Assembly (NCBI GenBank): GCA_963698775.1
Contig: CAVOSE010000068.1
Span: forward strand, 7,548 to 71,547
Direction of reading: 5' to 3'
DNA: 64,000 bases
DNA from: Thiohalocapsa sp963698775
GTDB lineage: Bacteria; Pseudomonadota; Gammaproteobacteria; Chromatiales; Chromatiaceae
The position numbers and the translations under genes are program-made. Of this stretch, positions 27,458-35,675 are shown one piece after another; the first letter of the stretch is position 1, and every line of letters starts with the position of its first letter. Under the pieces are notes generated by a model, which worked only from the letters and a program-made list of their open reading frames with translations, was not told the DNA's origin and did no database searches.

Positions 27458-28771
27458 TCAGAAGGCGTCGAACGTCTTGCTTACCTCCAGGCCGAGGATG
27501 TGCGCATGGGCCTCATACTTGCCTGCGATGGCCGTTGTGCCGTTGATCTCGCCACCAAAACCGGGGTAGGGCTTCGAGCCGCTATAGTTACGGTCGTTGA
27601 ACACGGCGTACATGTAGCCGGCTTCCAGTTGCCAGCCGTCTTCGAGCGCGTGACTGACGCCGATACTGAAGAGGTTGCGATCGTTGTCCGGCACCCTGGC
27701 GCTGAAGTACGCGTCGTCCGTGGCGGTCTCGTCGTAGGCATAGCCGAAGCGCAATTGGGTCTGGTCGAGTAACTGGTAGGTGATGCCGAGGCGGTAGGCG
27801 TTGGAGTCGTTCCAATTATTTTCGTCGTCGATTAGCGTTGAACCGTTCAGCGTACCGGTAACCTTGATCTTCTCGAACTCGCTCCAGCCGGTGCGGGCCC
27901 AATCCACCTCGATTGCCAGCTTCGGGTTGACCTTGTAACGGGCGCCCAGGGTGAGGCGCCAGGGCAGGTTTACGTCAAGCTCCGCGCCCTGGCTCGGCGG
28001 CAATGCCCCCAGCAACACCATGTTGTTGTCGAGCGCCGTGAAGGTACCGTCGATACCGAGCGTCGCGCCGGAGTGATAATTAATACCGAGGCTCAGTGCG
28101 TCTTTGCTGTACATGGCGCTGAGGTTGAAGCCCCAGCCGGAACCGTCGCCGCTCAGTTGCGTGATGGAAGAGTCCAACTGGGCTGACTTTCCCCAATAAA
28201 AATCCGCGCCGGCGGACAGAGCAAGCGTGTCGTTGACGCGGTAGGTGACGGTGGGCGTGAAGTCGACGACCTCTAGTTTGCTGCGGGTCGGCTGCGGACT
28301 GAGCGGGATGCTGGTTCCGGGCGCGAAGGGTGGCGTTGGTAACGGCTGTGTGTTGGTCAGCGGTGGAAAGGTTCCGGTGTCCCACTTGGTTTCAAGTCCA
28401 AACGGGGCGGAGACGCCGAGCCCAACCGACCACTGCTGGTTGATGAGGATCGCCGCCTGTCCGATCGGTGCCGCGATCCACTCCGCGCCGCTGCTGTCGT
28501 GCTTGCCGCTGCTGGTTCGCACCGAGAAGTTTGGGTTGATGAAAAGCGTACCCACCGCGATGGAGCTTTGGGTGTGGAAGGCCATTGCGGCGGGGTTGTA
28601 GATCAGCGCGCCGCGCTCTTCCGGGTTCGCCACCATGGCATTGGCGGTACCGAGTCCCGCTATCGACATTTCCGGGACCGCGAACCCTTCCGCGCGAACG
28701 AGCGACGTGTTCAACAATGCGATCGTGATGGCCGTTGCCAGGGGGGGTAACGCCAGCGAGCGAAGGTCCAT
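27458..28771 (-). CDS. FadL/OmpP1/TodX-family outer-membrane protein
   Basis: The 437 residues have a signal peptide (about 1-27, ending SLVRA), followed by the family opening EGFAVPEMSIAGLGTANA and NPAAMAFHTQSSI. Alternating hydrophobic and polar strands run to a C-terminal Phe (SKTFDAF), as in beta-barrels. FadL relatives carry hydrophobic molecules such as long-chain fatty acids. In sulfur oxidisers a porin of this family next to sulfur genes has no proven link. AGAGGA lies upstream of ATG 28771. The terminator follows. Confidence 0.9.
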   Translation of the reverse strand: MDLRSLALPPLATAITIALLNTSLVRAEGFAVPEMSIAGLGTANAMVANPEERGALIYNPAAMAFHTQSSIAVGTLFINPNFSVRTSSGKHDSSGAEWIAAPIGQAAILINQQWSVGLGVSAPFGLETKWDTGTFPPLTNTQPLPTPPFAPGTSIPLSPQPTRSKLEVVDFTPTVTYRVNDTLALSAGADFYWGKSAQLDSSITQLSGDGSGWGFNLSAMYSKDALSLGINYHSGATLGIDGTFTALDNNMVLLGALPPSQGAELDVNLPWRLTLGARYKVNPKLAIEVDWARTGWSEFEKIKVTGTLNGSTLIDDENNWNDSNAYRLGITYQLLDQTQLRFGYAYDETATDDAYFSARVPDNDRNLFSIGVSHALEDGWQLEAGYMYAVFNDRNYSGSKPYPGFGGEINGTTAIAGKYEAHAHILGLEVSKTFDAF

Positions 28772-29217
28772 GCGCCTGTCCTCTTGAGTCATGTACTTTT
28801 CAACAACCAAACGGATGAGTCTCTAGTCGTCGGATCCTAGCTGGGTCGTGGCGTTGCGTGCAGCCAGGCGGGTCAGAACGCGTCTTGTCGTAAAAAAGGT
28901 AGCTTCACCCTGCCGGGCGTTGGCGCGACATCGACGATCGTTGCGTAGTGTCCGCCAGTTGCGCCGATTCGTAGGCCGCCCACGCTAGAGTCCGAGTCCG
29001 TGGTAACAATACGCCATATTGTCGCTTTTTTCTAGCCTTTGTTGCGAATAGCCAAAAAACCTATTCTCGAGGCGGCGGTGTGCAGGGTTGAAACGCGTTG
29101 AACGCGTCAGCGGTTACCGAGCGGGGCTCGGAAGTCGTCGAACCCAGCCGGGCCGCACCTCGAGTTCCCAGGTTGTGCTATAAAGAGAATCTATTGACTC
29201 AGTTCGAGGGCTGGCCC
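28772..29217. promoter_or_regulatory. Divergent control region with two palindromes upstream of the LysR gene
   Basis: About 446 bp. Two inverted repeats stand out: ACAATA-N5-TATTGT (29006-29022) and GAATAG-N9-CTATTC (29046-29066), the latter with an A-run in its centre. LysR-type regulators bind interrupted dyads of this kind and usually autoregulate, so these are candidate operators for the LysR gene, the FadL gene, or both. The reading frame of the LysR gene is open upstream to 29098, but those residues are not protein-like. Confidence 0.4.
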
Positions 29218-30120
29218 ATGGCTGACCGACGACTCCAGGTCTTCCACACCGTCGCGCGCTTGTTGAGTTTCACCAAAGCGGCGGAGTCGCTGCACATGAC
29301 GCAGCCGGCGGTGACCTTCCAAGTCCGACAGTTGGAGGAGTACTTCAACACCCGGCTGTTTGACCGAACCCACAATCGCATCAGCCTGACCGATGCGGGA
29401 AATCGTGTGTTCGAGTATGCCGATCGCATCTTCGAGCTCTATGCGGAGATGGAGAACGGCGTTCGCGAGATCACTGGCGAAATCAGCGGTGCGCTCACCA
29501 TCGGTGCCAGCACAACCATTGCCGAGTACATGCTCCCGACTCTGCTCGGAGATTTCAACGCGCGCTACCCTGAGGTGTCGATCCACCTCAAGGTGTCGAA
29601 CAGCGAGGGCATTGTCTCGATGGTCGAGAGCAATGCCATCGATCTTGGCGTCGTCGAGTCGCCTGTGGGCAACAAGAATTTGGTGGTCGAGACCTGCAAG
29701 CAGGACCAGCTGGTCGCGATCGTGCCACCGGCTCATCCGCTGGCTAGCCGCAAAGCAGTCCCGTTCAGCGATCTGTTGGAATATCCTTTCATCTGTCGCG
29801 AGGAGGGGTCCGGCACGCGTGAGGTCATCAACGACTACCTCGGCGGTTTGCCCGCGTGCGCGGCCGGACTCAAGGTGGCGATGGAGTTGGGGAGTCCGGA
29901 GGCCGTGAAGGGGGCGGTGGAGGCGGGCATGGGGGTCTCGGTTGTATCCAAGGCCACGGTGCAGAAGGAACTGCGGCTGAAGACACTGGTTACGCTGACG
30001 CTGCAGCCGCCGTTGTTTCGCCCTTTCTCGTTCGTGCACCAAAAGCAGAAGTTTCGGCTCCGCGTGATGGAGGAGCTGCTCGAGTTTGCGCGAGCCTATT
30101 GCAAGAGCCAGCCGGACTGA
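29218..30120 (+). CDS. LysR-family transcriptional regulator
   Basis: The 300 residues have an N-terminal winged helix (LQVFHTVARLLSFTKAAE, TQPAVTFQVRQLEEYF, LFDRTHNRISLTDAG), a linker helix and a LysR_substrate domain (about 90-295). The effector domain recalls the CysL/YeiE/CbbR-type subgroup, but the ligand cannot be assigned. The start at ATG 29218 places the helix-turn-helix at the usual position. Divergence from the FadL-type gene makes that gene a likely target. Confidence 0.9.
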   Translation: MADRRLQVFHTVARLLSFTKAAESLHMTQPAVTFQVRQLEEYFNTRLFDRTHNRISLTDAGNRVFEYADRIFELYAEMENGVREITGEISGALTIGASTTIAEYMLPTLLGDFNARYPEVSIHLKVSNSEGIVSMVESNAIDLGVVESPVGNKNLVVETCKQDQLVAIVPPAHPLASRKAVPFSDLLEYPFICREEGSGTREVINDYLGGLPACAAGLKVAMELGSPEAVKGAVEAGMGVSVVSKATVQKELRLKTLVTLTLQPPLFRPFSFVHQKQKFRLRVMEELLEFARAYCKSQPD

Positions 30121-30253
30121 GCAGGAGCGCGACCGAACGCGTATCCTCATGGAGGTGAGCCGGGTGTGCCGCGGCTTCGCGCGCGAGGCGAAACTTTGGT
30201 ACTGTCCGTGGACAGTCGTCCAATGATGGGCGGCAACGAGCGGTGTTGTCAGG

Positions 30254-30718
30254 ATGTTTCCATCGAACCCTTTAGCCATTGCTCCTAAGAAACAGTCCGC
30301 GGATGAGCGTCGACTCGGCAAGCTGTTTCGAGCGCTCAATGCGCAGCAGCAACAGACCCTGCTCAGTTTCGCCGAGTTTTTGTCGGAACGGTCAACCGGG
30401 TCATCCGGTGAGCTGGACGGCCAATCCGACGGCGATCCTGGGAACGGATCGGGAGCTGCGTCCGATGCCGCGGCAGCACCGCTCGCGACCCCGCGACTGC
30501 CGCAGTTCGAGCTACGCCCGCCCGAGGAGAGCGTCGTGGCGGCCATTAAGCGTTTACGCCGGATCTATCCGATGCTCGACAACAGCGCACTGCTCGGCGA
30601 CACCTCGTCGTTGATGGCCGCCCACGTCATGAAAGGTCGCGAGGCATCTGCCGTGATCGACGAACTCGAGGCACTGTTCGCGGAACGGTTCGAAATGCAT
30701 CACAACAGCAAGAATTGA
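30254..30718 (+). CDS. Conserved-looking hypothetical protein (154 residues)
   Basis: I do not recognise the family. Two helical blocks are visible: residues 18-47 (RRLGKLFRALNAQQQQTLLS) and 95-150 (VVAAIKRLRRIYPMLDN, then a helix ending in LEALFAERFEM). They are joined by a low-complexity Ser/Gly/Ala/Asp linker (about 50-85). No signal peptide or membrane segment is present. The layout suggests a cytoplasmic adaptor. It lies between LysR and a permease gene. Codon pattern resembles its neighbours. Confidence 0.65.
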   Translation: MFPSNPLAIAPKKQSADERRLGKLFRALNAQQQQTLLSFAEFLSERSTGSSGELDGQSDGDPGNGSGAASDAAAAPLATPRLPQFELRPPEESVVAAIKRLRRIYPMLDNSALLGDTSSLMAAHVMKGREASAVIDELEALFAERFEMHHNSKN

Positions 30719-30815
30719 GACGATAGCCCAGTCTCCGCGGCGTCTTGCCCGTATTGAGGTTGCGGGCAGCGCGTAACCCGAACGATTCGAGACGCCCCTA
30801 AGCGAAGCCAACCCC

Positions 30816-31928
30816 ATGCAGTTTCTGGCCCAGTGGTTCCGTCGCTACTTCTCCGATCCGCAGATCGTCTTTCTGTCGGTGTTTGTGCTGACGGTGCTTG
30901 CCATCGTGTTGACGATGGGGCAGATGCTGACGCCGGTGCTCGCCAGCATCGTCCTCGCCTACCTGTTGGAAGGCATCGTTGGTGTGCTCGAGCGTCGCGG
31001 CTGGCCACGACTGGTCAGCGTCATCCTAGTGTTCGTGTTGTTCATGGTGTTCGTCGCTTCTGTTCTTCTTGGGGTTGTGCCCCAAGTCCTCCGTCAGGTG
31101 TCGGATCTGGTCCAGCAACTGCCAGCGATGCTGACAAAGGGACAACAGGGGCTGATGCAACTGCCCGAGCGTTATCCGGATTTGATTTCAATCGCCCAGA
31201 TCGAAGAGATGATCGGCGCCATAGGCCGGGAGATTGGCACCTACGGTCAACAAATCCTGTCGGTTTCCCTGTCGTCGGTGGTGGGTGTCATCACCGTGCT
31301 CGTCTACCTGATCCTCATGCCCTTGCTGGTGTTTTTCTTCCTCAAGGACAAGGAGCTTATCATTGCGTGGTTCCGGCGCTATTTGCCCAAGCATCGCGCC
31401 ATCGCCGGGACCGTCTGGCGCGACGTCGACCGGCAGATTTCGAACTATGTGCGTGGCAAGTCCTGGGAGATCCTGATCATTTGGGCGGTCAGCTTCATCA
31501 CCTTTTCCGCGTTCGGTTTGAAGTACGCAATGTTGTTGGCCCTGCTGGTCGGGCTATCCGTCATCATTCCGTACATCGGGGCGTCGGTGGTGACGGTGCC
31601 GGTGGTATTGATTGCCTGGTTTCAGTGGGGCTGGGGTACCGAATTTATCTGGCTCACCATCGCCTATCTGATCATCCAGGCGTTAGATGGGAATGTGTTG
31701 GTCCCTTTGCTGTTCTCGGAGGTGGTTGATCTGCACCCGGTCGCGATCATTGTTGCGATTCTGGTGTTCGGCGGCATCTGGGGGTTCTGGGGCGTGTTTT
31801 TTGCCATTCCGTTGGCAACGCTGGTGCAAGCTATCCTGAGCGCCTGGCCGCGCAAGGATCGAAGCCCCGACACGGCGCACGACGAAAAAGCCGCCGCTGC
31901 TGGCCTGACCGCTACGAAACTGGACTGA
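30816..31928 (+). CDS. AI-2E family (PerM-type) membrane protein
   Basis: The 370 residues have about eight membrane segments: an N-terminal pair of helices (about 17-60), a long amphipathic helical stretch (about 100-150) and a C-terminal set (about 150-345) with the family motifs. The family includes the putative permease PerM, TqsA and some Na+/H+ antiporters, so no substrate can be assigned. The nnrU gene follows after five bases, indicating co-transcription. Confidence 0.88.
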   Translation: MQFLAQWFRRYFSDPQIVFLSVFVLTVLAIVLTMGQMLTPVLASIVLAYLLEGIVGVLERRGWPRLVSVILVFVLFMVFVASVLLGVVPQVLRQVSDLVQQLPAMLTKGQQGLMQLPERYPDLISIAQIEEMIGAIGREIGTYGQQILSVSLSSVVGVITVLVYLILMPLLVFFFLKDKELIIAWFRRYLPKHRAIAGTVWRDVDRQISNYVRGKSWEILIIWAVSFITFSAFGLKYAMLLALLVGLSVIIPYIGASVVTVPVVLIAWFQWGWGTEFIWLTIAYLIIQALDGNVLVPLLFSEVVDLHPVAIIVAILVFGGIWGFWGVFFAIPLATLVQAILSAWPRKDRSPDTAHDEKAAAAGLTATKLD

Positions 31929-31933
31929 ACACC

Positions 31934-32512
31934 ATGATGATGCTGCTTGCGGGGCTCGCGCTTTTTCTCGGCGCACATTCCATCTCGATCGTCGCTGCCG
32001 GCTGGCGCGACGCCGTCGTAGTGCGCAGGGGAGAGGTGCCGTGGAAGCTCTTGTACGCGCTGATTTCTGTCGCTGGCTTGGCGCTGATCGTGCTCGGATA
32101 CAGTGCCGTTCGGGCGAGCCCGGACCCCTGGGTGCTCTATACCGCACCGACCTGGATGCGCCATGTTTCGTTGTTACTGATGGTGCCGGTGTTCGTGCTT
32201 CTGCTCGCGGCCTACCTGCCCGGGCGAATTCAGCGCGTCACCCGGCATCCGATGCTGCTTGCGGTGAAACTTTGGGCGGTCGCCCACCTGCTTGCGAACG
32301 GAACGCTGGCCGATGTGTTGCTGTTCGGCAGCTTCTTGGCCTGGGCGGTGGCTGACCGCATATCTCTGAAGCGGCGGACACCGCCGTTGGTGATGGGTGC
32401 GCCGCCCTCTGATTGGAATGACTGGATCGCTGTTGCTGGTGGTCTCGCGCTATACGTCGCCTTCGTGCTCTGGCTGCATAAGGCTTTGATCGGTGTGCCA
32501 CCAATCGGCTGA
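31934..32512 (+). CDS. nnrU: NnrU family membrane protein
   Basis: The 192 residues have five to six membrane helices and the NnrU motifs (HPMLLAVKLWAVAHLLANG and DVLLFGSFLAWAVADRISLKRR). NnrU was first found beside nitric-oxide reductase regulation genes in denitrifiers; related Z-ISO enzymes are heme-containing isomerases. Its activity here is not known. It sits in one unit with the PerM gene and is followed by the YgbA-type NO-response gene on the other strand, which fits the nitrogen-oxide theme. Confidence 0.88.
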   Translation: MMMLLAGLALFLGAHSISIVAAGWRDAVVVRRGEVPWKLLYALISVAGLALIVLGYSAVRASPDPWVLYTAPTWMRHVSLLLMVPVFVLLLAAYLPGRIQRVTRHPMLLAVKLWAVAHLLANGTLADVLLFGSFLAWAVADRISLKRRTPPLVMGAPPSDWNDWIAVAGGLALYVAFVLWLHKALIGVPPIG

Positions 32513-32604
32513 GCGACGGATCGGGGCTTAACGTGGGGTCGTGCGGGGTTTTCCCGGATTTGATCAGACGTGGCGATGCCGGCCCAATTTCTCAGCCTGC
32601 GGCC

Positions 32605-32991
32605 TTAGCCGCCGCCGGCGCGCATCTTGTCGAACAGGTGTAGGAAGCTCAGCACCGGGTAACGAAACATCATGCGCGGGCCGGAATAGCGCATGACGTC
32701 GACGATGAGACCGCGCATCTTGGCACTGTAGCAATGGACGGCGCAGCAGTTGCAAGGCATCTTGGCCTCGCCGAAGACGCAGTTGTCGAGCCGCTGTCGG
32801 GCATACCGCCGCAGACGGGCGCATTCGTCGCACAGTTCGGCCGTCCCGTGAAGATCCCCATGGTGATCATGGCAGTAGACATCGAGCATCGCGTCGATGG
32901 TCCGCTTTTCACGCCGGATGCGCTTGCCGTTGTTGGCAGGTCTGAGCCGACGAACCCGTTCTTCGTGTGTGAGCATTTGCATGGGCGCCAT
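32605..32991 (-). CDS. YgbA-type nitrous/nitric-oxide-stimulated promoter family protein
   Basis: The 128 residues have a Cys/His-rich core: IRREKRTIDAMLDVYCHDHH, then LCDECARLRRYA and MPCNCCAVHCYSAKMRG, as in the YgbA_NO family. E. coli YgbA is NsrR-controlled and induced by nitric oxide. The cysteines could bind a metal or FeS cluster. Three ATG codons (32991, 32982, 32976) are possible. The promoter geometry described for the box at 33017-33030 would favour 32982 or 32976, whereas a frame open to a TTG at 33030 would overlap that box. It is convergent with nnrU. Confidence 0.85.
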   Translation of the reverse strand: MAPMQMLTHEERVRRLRPANNGKRIRREKRTIDAMLDVYCHDHHGDLHGTAELCDECARLRRYARQRLDNCVFGEAKMPCNCCAVHCYSAKMRGLIVDVMRYSGPRMMFRYPVLSFLHLFDKMRAGGG

Positions 32992-33016
32992 TATCCGACA
33001 AGCCCGCTGCGATAAA

Positions 33017-33030
33017 TTGACGATTGTCAA
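33017..33030. promoter_or_regulatory. Perfect FNR/DNR/NnrR-type box TTGACGATTGTCAA
   Basis: This perfect dyad TTGAC-N4-GTCAA matches the shared FNR/DNR core TTGAN6TCAA. On the minus strand a GATAAT (32995 to 32990) has its centre 31 bases from the box centre, the distance expected for a class II activated promoter (box at -41.5). This would put the transcript start near 32983, almost at the ATG of the YgbA-type gene. The box is also about 175 bp upstream of the L,D-transpeptidase gene on the other strand. Confidence 0.65.
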
Positions 33031-33197
33031 TAAAAGCTGACATCAGCGTAGATTGACACTTCCGCTCCGTTCGCGGTTTTGGCGCATGGCGGCCCTCCGC
33101 AATGCCGTTATCGCTAACCGGACAACGGGGCATTTCGACGACGAGCGCTCGTTGCGGCCTACAAGTTTTCTCAATTTCAGGTGAGGCGGGACTTTCG

Positions 33198-33896
33198 ATG
33201 AAGACCAATTTGCGCTCGATCCGCGCTCCAAGGGGTCACCTACCGCTCGCGCAGCTGTCGATTGTGCCATTGGCGCTGCTGTTGAGCAGTTGCGCGCATC
33301 AACCCTATCCACCGTTGCCGGACGACATTGCCGCGCAAACCGAGTCTACCTATGCCGCGCCAATGTCCGGCGCCGTCGCGGCGCCGTCGGCGGGCGCTCC
33401 GGTCGCATCGCCCGTTGGAACAGCAGCCGAGACAGCTGTGGGCGCGAACATGTCCGCGGTGGCTCGACGTGAGGCCCAACTAGCACCGGTATCGCAAGAG
33501 GTAGTCCCGCCGCCACCCGACCCCGAGTCTTTGCCGGCGGCGGACAAGCGACGGCTGGACCTACTTCTGGGTTCGCAGACCTTCAACTATTACGAAGACG
33601 ATCAACTCGTTTGGTCGGGACGGATCTCGTCCGGTGCGGCGGAGCATCCGACGCCAAAGGGGAGTTTTCGTGTTCAAGCGAAGAACAAGTACAAGCGCTC
33701 CGGGAGCTACACCAACTATTTCGATCGGCCAACGCCAATGCCCTACGCTTTGCAGTTTTCCGGCCCGTATTGGGTGCACGAGGGTTACGTGCCGAATGAG
33801 CCCGCCTCGCACGGTTGCGTGCGCTTGCGCTACCAGGACGCACAGTTCGTCTATGCTCGGATCAATGTTGGCGATGCCATAAACGTCATCGATTGA
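33198..33896 (+). CDS. L,D-transpeptidase (YkuD) lipoprotein
   Basis: The 232 residues have a lipoprotein signal ending in the lipobox LSSC (LALLLSSCAHQP), then an Ala/Pro/Ser-rich linker (about 35-110). The YkuD domain ends with the catalytic His...SHGCVRLRY motif (PASHGCVRL). Such enzymes cross-link peptidoglycan or attach proteins to it. The anchor suggests action from the inner or outer membrane face in the periplasm. The start ATG 33198 begins the signal peptide; the open frame upstream is not signal-like. Confidence 0.88.
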   Translation: MKTNLRSIRAPRGHLPLAQLSIVPLALLLSSCAHQPYPPLPDDIAAQTESTYAAPMSGAVAAPSAGAPVASPVGTAAETAVGANMSAVARREAQLAPVSQEVVPPPPDPESLPAADKRRLDLLLGSQTFNYYEDDQLVWSGRISSGAAEHPTPKGSFRVQAKNKYKRSGSYTNYFDRPTPMPYALQFSGPYWVHEGYVPNEPASHGCVRLRYQDAQFVYARINVGDAINVID

Positions 33897-34240
33897 GCGA
33901 GCGCTCGCGCCCGATCGCCTGATCGCCTGATCGCCTGATCGAGATCACCTTGACGACGGATTGCCGCGGTTCGTCCAGGTTTGTCGACTACACTAGGCCG
34001 TTGGTTAGGTGGCCATCTTGGCCCGTACCCGCACCAAAGCCAAGAATTGTGGACGCATTCCCACGGCGGGCAGTTGGATCCGCCATGCACAGCGGCCCAA
34101 GTGCCTGGGTGTGACGGAAAGTGTAAGCAGACCAATGGTTTGGGTCGAATACTCCTCCTGTTGATTTTCCGGCAGGATGGTATGAAAGTTGACAGAAATC
34201 GCCTGACGTCCCCTATCTCCTCCCTTCGAGAGAACACTTC
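33897..34240. other. Intergenic region with short tandem repeat and palindrome copy 4
   Basis: 344 bp with no convincing gene. It includes 3.5 tandem copies of GATCGCCT (33913-33941) and a weaker copy of the dispersed palindrome (TGGCCATCTTGGCC, 34010-34023). A TTGACA at about 34190 has no properly spaced -10. Confidence 0.45.
33913..33941. repeat. Short tandem repeat (GATCGCCT)3.6
   Basis: Three perfect octamers and a partial fourth lie just after the transpeptidase stop. No function is evident; replication slippage could vary the copy number. Confidence 0.7.
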
Positions 34241-34540
34241 ATGCTGCTGACCAATCTCATCCTGTTGCTCGCCCTGGTCGTCATGGTGGGGATCGCCATT
34301 TGGTTGTTCCGAGACGGGGAGGGAGTTGGACCGACGCCCTATATTCGGCCGTTCGACAGTGATGACGGCACCGCCGGCGACGCAGGTGCAGCCTCGGGCT
34401 CCCCGTCAAGCCAGGCGACAGGTTCCTCACCAAGTTCGGCGCAAGCGTCGGCACAGGACGATTCGCGGACAACAGTTCGCATCGTCAGCGATGCCGACTC
34501 CAAGCGTGGCGCCACGGGCGTAGATCAGACAAACGACTGA
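34241..34540 (+). CDS. Small single-helix membrane protein, Ser/Ala-rich tail
   Basis: The 99 residues have one strongly hydrophobic helix (about 4-24) followed by WLFRDGEGVGPTPYIRPFD and a disordered Ser/Gly/Ala/Gln tail. GAGAG lies before the ATG. I do not recognise the family. The charge pattern suggests the tail faces the cytoplasm, but this is uncertain. It precedes accA by 112 bp. Confidence 0.6.
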   Translation: MLLTNLILLLALVVMVGIAIWLFRDGEGVGPTPYIRPFDSDDGTAGDAGAASGSPSSQATGSSPSSAQASAQDDSRTTVRIVSDADSKRGATGVDQTND

Positions 34541-34652
34541 CTGAGGTCCGGTGATGGCGACCAGTCGATTGTTGTCCTTTCGTGCGCAGGTTGCCCGCAA
34601 ACGCGAAACCGCACTGTCCCTGCGGGTTGTGCTCGGTTAGAATCGCGCCGCT

Positions 34653-35609
34653 ATGGACCTGAACTTCCTTCCTTTCGAACAACCGGTCGCCGAACTCGAG
34701 GCCAAGATCGAAGAGCTGCGCCATGTCGGTGACGACAACGAGCTCAACATCGCCGAAGAGATCGAACACTTAGAGACCAAGAGTCGGGCGCTTACCGAGC
34801 ACATCTTCTCGGCCTTGACGCCGTGGCAGATTTCGCAGCTGTCGCGCCATCCGCAGCGACCGTATTTCCTAGACTACGTGCGTCGTATCTTTGACGACTT
34901 TCAAGAGCTGCACGGCGATCGGGCCTTTGCAGATGATCCTGCCATCGTTGGTGGCCTGGCCCGACTTGACGGCCGTTCGGTCGTGGTTATCGGTCACCAG
35001 AAAGGCCGCGACACCAAGGAGAAGATCCAGCGCAATTTCGGTATGCCCCGGCCGGAGGGCTATCGCAAGGCGTTGCGCCTGATGGAACTCGCCGAGCGGT
35101 TCGCGCTGCCTATTTACACCTTCATCGACACTCCTGGCGCATACCCGGGTGTCGGTGCCGAGGAGCGCGGTCAGAGCGAGGCCATCGCGCGGAACCTCCA
35201 GGTCATGGCCGGGCTCCGGGTCCCGATCATCGCCACTGTGACGGGCGAAGGCGGCTCCGGTGGCGCGTTGGCCATTGGCGTGGGCGACCGCTTGATCATG
35301 CTGCAGTTCAGCACCTATTCGGTGATCTCTCCCGAGGGCTGCGCATCGATCCTATGGAAAAGCGCCGAGAAGGCCCAGCTCGCGGCCGAGGCCATGGCCA
35401 TCACGTCAGACAAGCTCCACGATCTGGGTCTTGTCGACGCCGTGGTTCCGGAACCCTTGGGGGGCGCTCACCGCGATGTCGAGACCATGGCTGAGTCCCT
35501 CAAACGCACGCTGCTGGAGAGCTTCAGCCAGCTCGAGTCCTTATCTATCGACCAACTCCTCGCCGCCCGCTATGAGCGCATCCGAGGCTTCGGCCGCTTC
35601 AAGGACTGA
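34653..35609 (+). CDS. accA: Acetyl-CoA carboxylase carboxyltransferase subunit alpha
   Basis: The 318 residues match the standard length. The N-terminal helical segment (FLPFEQPVAELEAKIEEL) is followed by the crotonase-like carboxyltransferase core with GHQKGRDTKEKIQRNFG, TFIDTPGAYPGVGAEERG and TGEGGSGGALAIGVGD. With AccD it transfers carboxyl from biotin to acetyl-CoA to give malonyl-CoA, the first step of fatty-acid synthesis. The accA-tilS order is common in gammaproteobacteria. Confidence 0.97.
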   Translation: MDLNFLPFEQPVAELEAKIEELRHVGDDNELNIAEEIEHLETKSRALTEHIFSALTPWQISQLSRHPQRPYFLDYVRRIFDDFQELHGDRAFADDPAIVGGLARLDGRSVVVIGHQKGRDTKEKIQRNFGMPRPEGYRKALRLMELAERFALPIYTFIDTPGAYPGVGAEERGQSEAIARNLQVMAGLRVPIIATVTGEGGSGGALAIGVGDRLIMLQFSTYSVISPEGCASILWKSAEKAQLAAEAMAITSDKLHDLGLVDAVVPEPLGGAHRDVETMAESLKRTLLESFSQLESLSIDQLLAARYERIRGFGRFKD

Positions 35610-35675
35610 TGCGAGCGAGCCCATGCCGGGGTCTCTGACGACGGGCGGCCAGGGGCCCGGCTGAGACGCCGATAC

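Noticed and set aside
29191..30546. 451-codon minus-strand frame opposite the LysR gene
   Set aside because: Antisense shadow spanning two real genes and their gap.
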